A DNA stretch of 64,000 nt from an uncultured Draconibacterium sp. (lineage in GTDB: Bacteria > Bacteroidota > Bacteroidia > Bacteroidales > Prolixibacteraceae), in assembly GCF_963676735.1 (NCBI RefSeq), contig NZ_OY781464.1:4931001-4995000 (forward strand), read 5' to 3'. Under the pieces are notes generated by a model, which did not search any database, was not told where the DNA came from, and saw only the letters and a program-made list of their open reading frames with translations. Positions 61,369 to 64,000 of this stretch are shown piece after piece. Numbering within the stretch: position 1 is the stretch's first letter; each line of letters opens with the position of its first letter. The translations under genes were made by a program, and so were the position numbers.

Positions 61369-61794
61369 ATGCGCGTAAAATTACCCGTTAAAATAGTAGA
61401 ACTCGAATCGTCAAATTTTCACCTGCTCGTATCGTGCTGCTTAAACAGTGGTGAGCAAGAATATTGGGTGATAGACACAGGAGCATCACGCTCGGTATTC
61501 GATAAAAATCTGACTGCAGGTATTGCCGCTGTAATGGATGAAACGGAAGATTTGCATGCCGCCAATATGAGCGAAGCTCCCTTGAAAACATCACTCGGAA
61601 CTTTAAATCCTGTAAGCTTTGGTAAATTCAGGGTTGAAGCCATGCAAGTGGCCTTAATTGATATGGATGCAATAAATGACTTGTACCAAAAAGTTAGCGA
61701 ATATAAAATTTGTGGTTTACTGGGCAGCGATTTTTTGTTAAAATACCATGCTGTAATCGACTATAAACGACAGCTGCTTAAATTATCTGACTGA
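61369..61794 (+). CDS. Retropepsin-like (clan AA) aspartic protease
   Basis: A 141-residue protein with the single-lobe aspartic protease signature VIDTGASRSVFD (catalytic Asp in DTGA) and the matching hydrophobic-hydrophobic-Gly element ICGLLGSDFLLKYHAVIDY. One lobe implies that it acts as a homodimer, as retropepsins do. No signal peptide or membrane helix is seen, so it is probably cytoplasmic. Substrates are unknown. It is a short, single gene after the mdh terminator, with a near-consensus TACTTTTA element just upstream of its ATG. Confidence 0.85.
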   Translation: MRVKLPVKIVELESSNFHLLVSCCLNSGEQEYWVIDTGASRSVFDKNLTAGIAAVMDETEDLHAANMSEAPLKTSLGTLNPVSFGKFRVEAMQVALIDMDAINDLYQKVSEYKICGLLGSDFLLKYHAVIDYKRQLLKLSD

Positions 61795-61814
61795 GGGTAT
61801 TCCCACTTTAACAA

Positions 61815-62606
61815 TCAGCTTTTAATTTCCTTTTCAATCAATTCAAGAATAGCATCAATGCGTTTCATTAGCGGCAGGTAGTGGGCTTCTTCAGTTGCTT
61901 TGCTGGTTAAAATAAAGGTAAACAATAAGTTCTCAAACTGGGTGGAGTGCAGCAGGTTGAGGTTGCTGATATTTTTTGGGAGTGGTTCAATATCGAGCTC
62001 ATTGGCCGAAACTCCTGCAAGGTCGAAAATAGTGCGAATGCTTTGCGTGTTGCCCCGAAATAAATCCAGAATTTTTTCCCGCTGCTGTTCCAGATCATTT
62101 TCCTGTTTGGCAATGTCTTCCAATGTCGAAATCCAATTGGTTAAATGTATTCTCAGTGTTGGGTTTGAAATGTCTTTTAGGCTACCCGAGTTCATCATTT
62201 CGTTTAATAGCGAGTTGTTCGGATTAAACGAAACATCAAAAACAAAGGTGTTATATAAGAGGAGTGAGAATTGTTCTTCATCGGGTTGGATCTTGCTGTT
62301 CGATACGTATGAAATAATCTGCCGTGCACCTTCGTAATTGTTTTTGTTTACATTAATCAATTCCTGCAACTTTAATTTGCTGGTTGTAAATTCGTCCATT
62401 AAACCCACCAGGTAGGTTTGTTCTTTTTTCTGAATGGTGCGTTTTATATTATTGTTGTTGATGGCCAGTGCAATTAAAATTCCAATAACCACCAGAATAA
62501 TCTCCCCAAGGGCATAGAGCAGGTATTTTTTTATTTTACTCTCCTTGAGTTTTTGTAGCCGGAGCGCTTTAAATAGTTGTAACATCGTTTTTTGCAGCTT
62601 TAACAT
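61815..62606 (-). CDS. DUF6090-type membrane protein
   Basis: A 263-residue protein with the hallmark N-terminus of DUF6090 proteins: a basic amphipathic lead (KESKIKKYLLYALGEI) running into one membrane helix (ILVVIGILIALAINNNN). The remaining 200 residues are helical and probably extracytoplasmic. The family is abundant in Bacteroidota and has no known function. A second ATG at 62585 is an equally possible start. Confidence 0.82.
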   Translation of the reverse strand: MLKLQKTMLQLFKALRLQKLKESKIKKYLLYALGEIILVVIGILIALAINNNNIKRTIQKKEQTYLVGLMDEFTTSKLKLQELINVNKNNYEGARQIISYVSNSKIQPDEEQFSLLLYNTFVFDVSFNPNNSLLNEMMNSGSLKDISNPTLRIHLTNWISTLEDIAKQENDLEQQREKILDLFRGNTQSIRTIFDLAGVSANELDIEPLPKNISNLNLLHSTQFENLLFTFILTSKATEEAHYLPLMKRIDAILELIEKEIKS

Positions 62607-62687
62607 TTTCGTTTAGGGTATTGTTTTCTTTCATGGGCTTTATTCTTCAACCAACTAAGGCTATTTATACTTGTGTTCTAATTATTT

Positions 62688-63125
62688 TCATGTGCTTTTC
62701 TTTTCGTTTCTATAAGTATCCAGGGTCGATGGAATTACATCATCAACATAAAATTGCAACGATTCCAACTCGAAATGTTTCTTATCCCAATCAAAAGCTT
62801 CAAGATATTCATCTCCACCGGTCCATAAAAATCCAAAAGCATTTATTTTCTTTTCATTTGCAAGCTCAACACGCAGGGGCCTTATCTCATATTCGTTACC
62901 TTCGTAAAACGTAAGAAGTTCAACGGCTTCAGGGGTAAGGTTTAAAAGCACTTTGCCATAAACAAGCGAGTTTTGTTTTTTTATCATGGCCGGGTAATCA
63001 GCACCTTTTAGGGCAAAGCGCGCATAGCCTTTTAAAGCAGCATTGGCAGTTTTTATTTTTTGACCACACAATTGTTCTGCTATTTCGCTAAAAAGCAACG
63101 AGCCGTAAACGAATAAATTTGCCAT
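62688..63125 (-). CDS. Gamma-glutamylcyclotransferase-like (AIG2) protein
   Basis: A 145-residue protein with the AIG2/GGCT pattern: N-terminal LFVYGSLL (substrate-binding YGSL), GYARFALKGADYPAM, VYGKVLLNL and FYEGNEYEIRPL, which carries the expected catalytic glutamate. The fold cyclises gamma-glutamyl amines to 5-oxoproline; for bacterial members the substrate is mostly undetermined. It is monocistronic. Confidence 0.88.
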   Translation of the reverse strand: MANLFVYGSLLFSEIAEQLCGQKIKTANAALKGYARFALKGADYPAMIKKQNSLVYGKVLLNLTPEAVELLTFYEGNEYEIRPLRVELANEKKINAFGFLWTGGDEYLEAFDWDKKHFELESLQFYVDDVIPSTLDTYRNEKKST

Positions 63126-63194
63126 AAATTATTGGTATTAAACGAAATGCTTTAAAAATAGCTGCCCCGTTTTTGGAAAGCTCAAGTATTTCGG

Positions 63195-63202
63195 TATATT
63201 TG
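63195..63202 (+). promoter_or_regulatory. -7 promoter element of the gene at 63342
   Basis: TATATTTG matches TAnnTTTG. It would give a leader of about 130 bases before the ATG at 63342. Confidence 0.45.
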
Positions 63203-63341
63203 CTCCGCTTAAAAATAATGCCTTAAAACGAGGAGTGAAATTTTTAATGCAAAAGTGCTGTATTTTGTACAGCTTTTTATTGAAAAAATAAAAATTGCGT
63301 TTTACAGAGTGAAGCTAAAAATAAATATCACGAAAAGATTA

Positions 63342-63710
63342 ATGGCAAAACTGGCCTTGTTTATGGTTGTGGTTGCTGCCGCTTTTATTCTTGATGTTTA
63401 TTTTGGAAATCATCCGGAAGAATTGAAAAAAATTCAGGCCGAATCGCAGGAACAAAGCAGCGATCAGGGTAAAGTCTACCTAATTACGCAAACTACTGTA
63501 AATAGTGTTAAGATACTTGAGCAGAAAGCTTCGGCACGGCAGTTAAAGCTTCAACTGCACGACAAGTTTTTACGCAATCATCATTCATCCCGAAATTACC
63601 AGGTTTTAAAAGCAGAGGTAGTAAAACAAACTACACCGCTTATTTTATCCTATCATTACCTGGTTTTTCAGAATCACATTTTCTCCCCCGACGAAGACCC
63701 ACTGGCTTAG
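63342..63710 (+). CDS. Small membrane-anchored protein, unknown function
   Basis: A 122-residue protein starting MAKLALFMVVVAAAFILDVYFG, which is a signal anchor or signal peptide, followed by a polar region (HPEELKKIQAESQEQSSDQG) and a basic middle (QLKLQLHDKFLRNHHSSRNY). The ATG at 63342 is chosen because the longer frame begins at TTG and adds 29 residues ahead of the membrane helix. It precedes secDF by about 106 bases on the same strand, so it could be co-transcribed with it. No family recognised. Confidence 0.65.
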   Translation: MAKLALFMVVVAAAFILDVYFGNHPEELKKIQAESQEQSSDQGKVYLITQTTVNSVKILEQKASARQLKLQLHDKFLRNHHSSRNYQVLKAEVVKQTTPLILSYHYLVFQNHIFSPDEDPLA

Positions 63711-63816
63711 CTCAAAGCTCTTTCTTATGAAAAATTAAGAGCATCAGGCGAAGTGTGCCTGGTAAATTCCGTATTCAATCAATTAAAAAATAGTAAACAT
63801 TTAAATTAAAATTCAA

Positions 63817-64000
63817 ATGCAAAACAAAGGTGCAATTTTAACATTTGCAATTCTGTTGACAGCGGTATGTTTATACCAGCTTTCGTTTACCTGGAAATCA
63901 AACCAGATAAAGGAAGATGCCATAGAATATGCACAAGGAGACTCTGAAAAGGAGTTTCAATACATTGATTCGATGAAAAGCGAAGTGGTATATAACTTCC
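63817..64000 (+). CDS. secDF: Protein translocase subunit SecDF, N-terminal fragment
   Basis: The first 61 codons of a gene cut by the right edge. The start (MQNKGAILTFAILLTAVCLY, a membrane helix) followed by QLSFTWKSNQIKEDAIEYAQGD and EFQYIDSMKSEVVY, read in parts, matches the characteristic N-terminus of the fused SecDF proteins of Bacteroidota. SecDF uses the proton gradient to pull exported chains from the Sec channel. The diagnostic later domains are outside the window. Confidence 0.8.
   Translation, partial: MQNKGAILTFAILLTAVCLYQLSFTWKSNQIKEDAIEYAQGDSEKEFQYIDSMKSEVVYNF

Overview
The window looks like a chromosomal segment of a Bacteroidota bacterium (class Bacteroidia, plausibly a marine or sediment Marinilabiliales/Prolixibacteraceae-type lineage; the order is only inferred). 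Support: many genes are preceded by the Bacteroidota -7 promoter element TAnnTTTG, three proteins end in type IX secretion (T9SS) sorting domains, ribosomal protein S16 carries a long Ala/Glu tail, DUF4271-hemD-rnpA are adjacent, and a SecDF-like gene enters at the right edge. No rRNA, tRNA, CRISPR array, transposase or prophage gene was recognised.

Layout. 0-7.4 kb: a membrane gene cut by the left edge, a DEAD-box RNA helicase, an outer-membrane protein, peptidase E, an AspT/YidE-type transporter and a GH32 beta-fructosidase. 7.4-13.7 kb: a 1-kb non-coding leader with repeated hairpin modules, then two paralogous secreted T9SS zinc metalloproteases with a 37-residue membrane peptide between them. 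13.7-16 kb: an aromatic amino-acid operon (tyrA and a DAHP synthase-chorismate mutase fusion) behind a complete-looking Phe/Tyr transcription attenuator. 16-23.4 kb: rnpA, hemD, DUF4271, dus, polA with a small HigA-N-like protein, queD, mntP. 23.5-25.5 kb: ECF sigma factor, probable anti-sigma and a DUF4252 protein. 25.5-31.9 kb: MscS channel, an acyl-carrier-like protein lacking the phosphopantetheine serine, GNAT acetyltransferase, lipoproteins, and three tandem exported cyclophilins, the last fused to a dead trypsin-like domain. 32-34 kb: methionine salvage (mtnA-mtnP). 34-45.5 kb: dodecin, DoxX, HU/SPOR protein, galE, rfbB, rpsP, rimM, a head-GIN protein, tsaC, glycosyltransferase, lysA. 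45.7-49.3 kb: a visibly A/T-richer block of exported proteins, including a Sel1-repeat T9SS substrate. 49.8-64 kb: FAD dehydrogenase, a five-gene MacAB/TolC-type efflux operon, a CBM9/DUF5916 barrel, mdh, a retropepsin-like protease, DUF6090, a gamma-glutamylcyclotransferase-like protein and the start of secDF.

The strongest regulatory discovery is the attenuator at 13746-13909: promoter, a leader peptide with eight consecutive Tyr/Phe codons, an antiterminator able to pair all seven positions with the terminator's 5' arm, and a terminator just before tyrA. The most unexplained structure is the 7.4-8.45 kb leader, where three modules share an ACAAACCC direct repeat but have stems of different sequence that remain complementary.

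Starts were often moved inward from the longest open frame, because the upstream TTG codon is part of the -7 promoter element. All functional calls come from reading motifs by eye; no database search was run.
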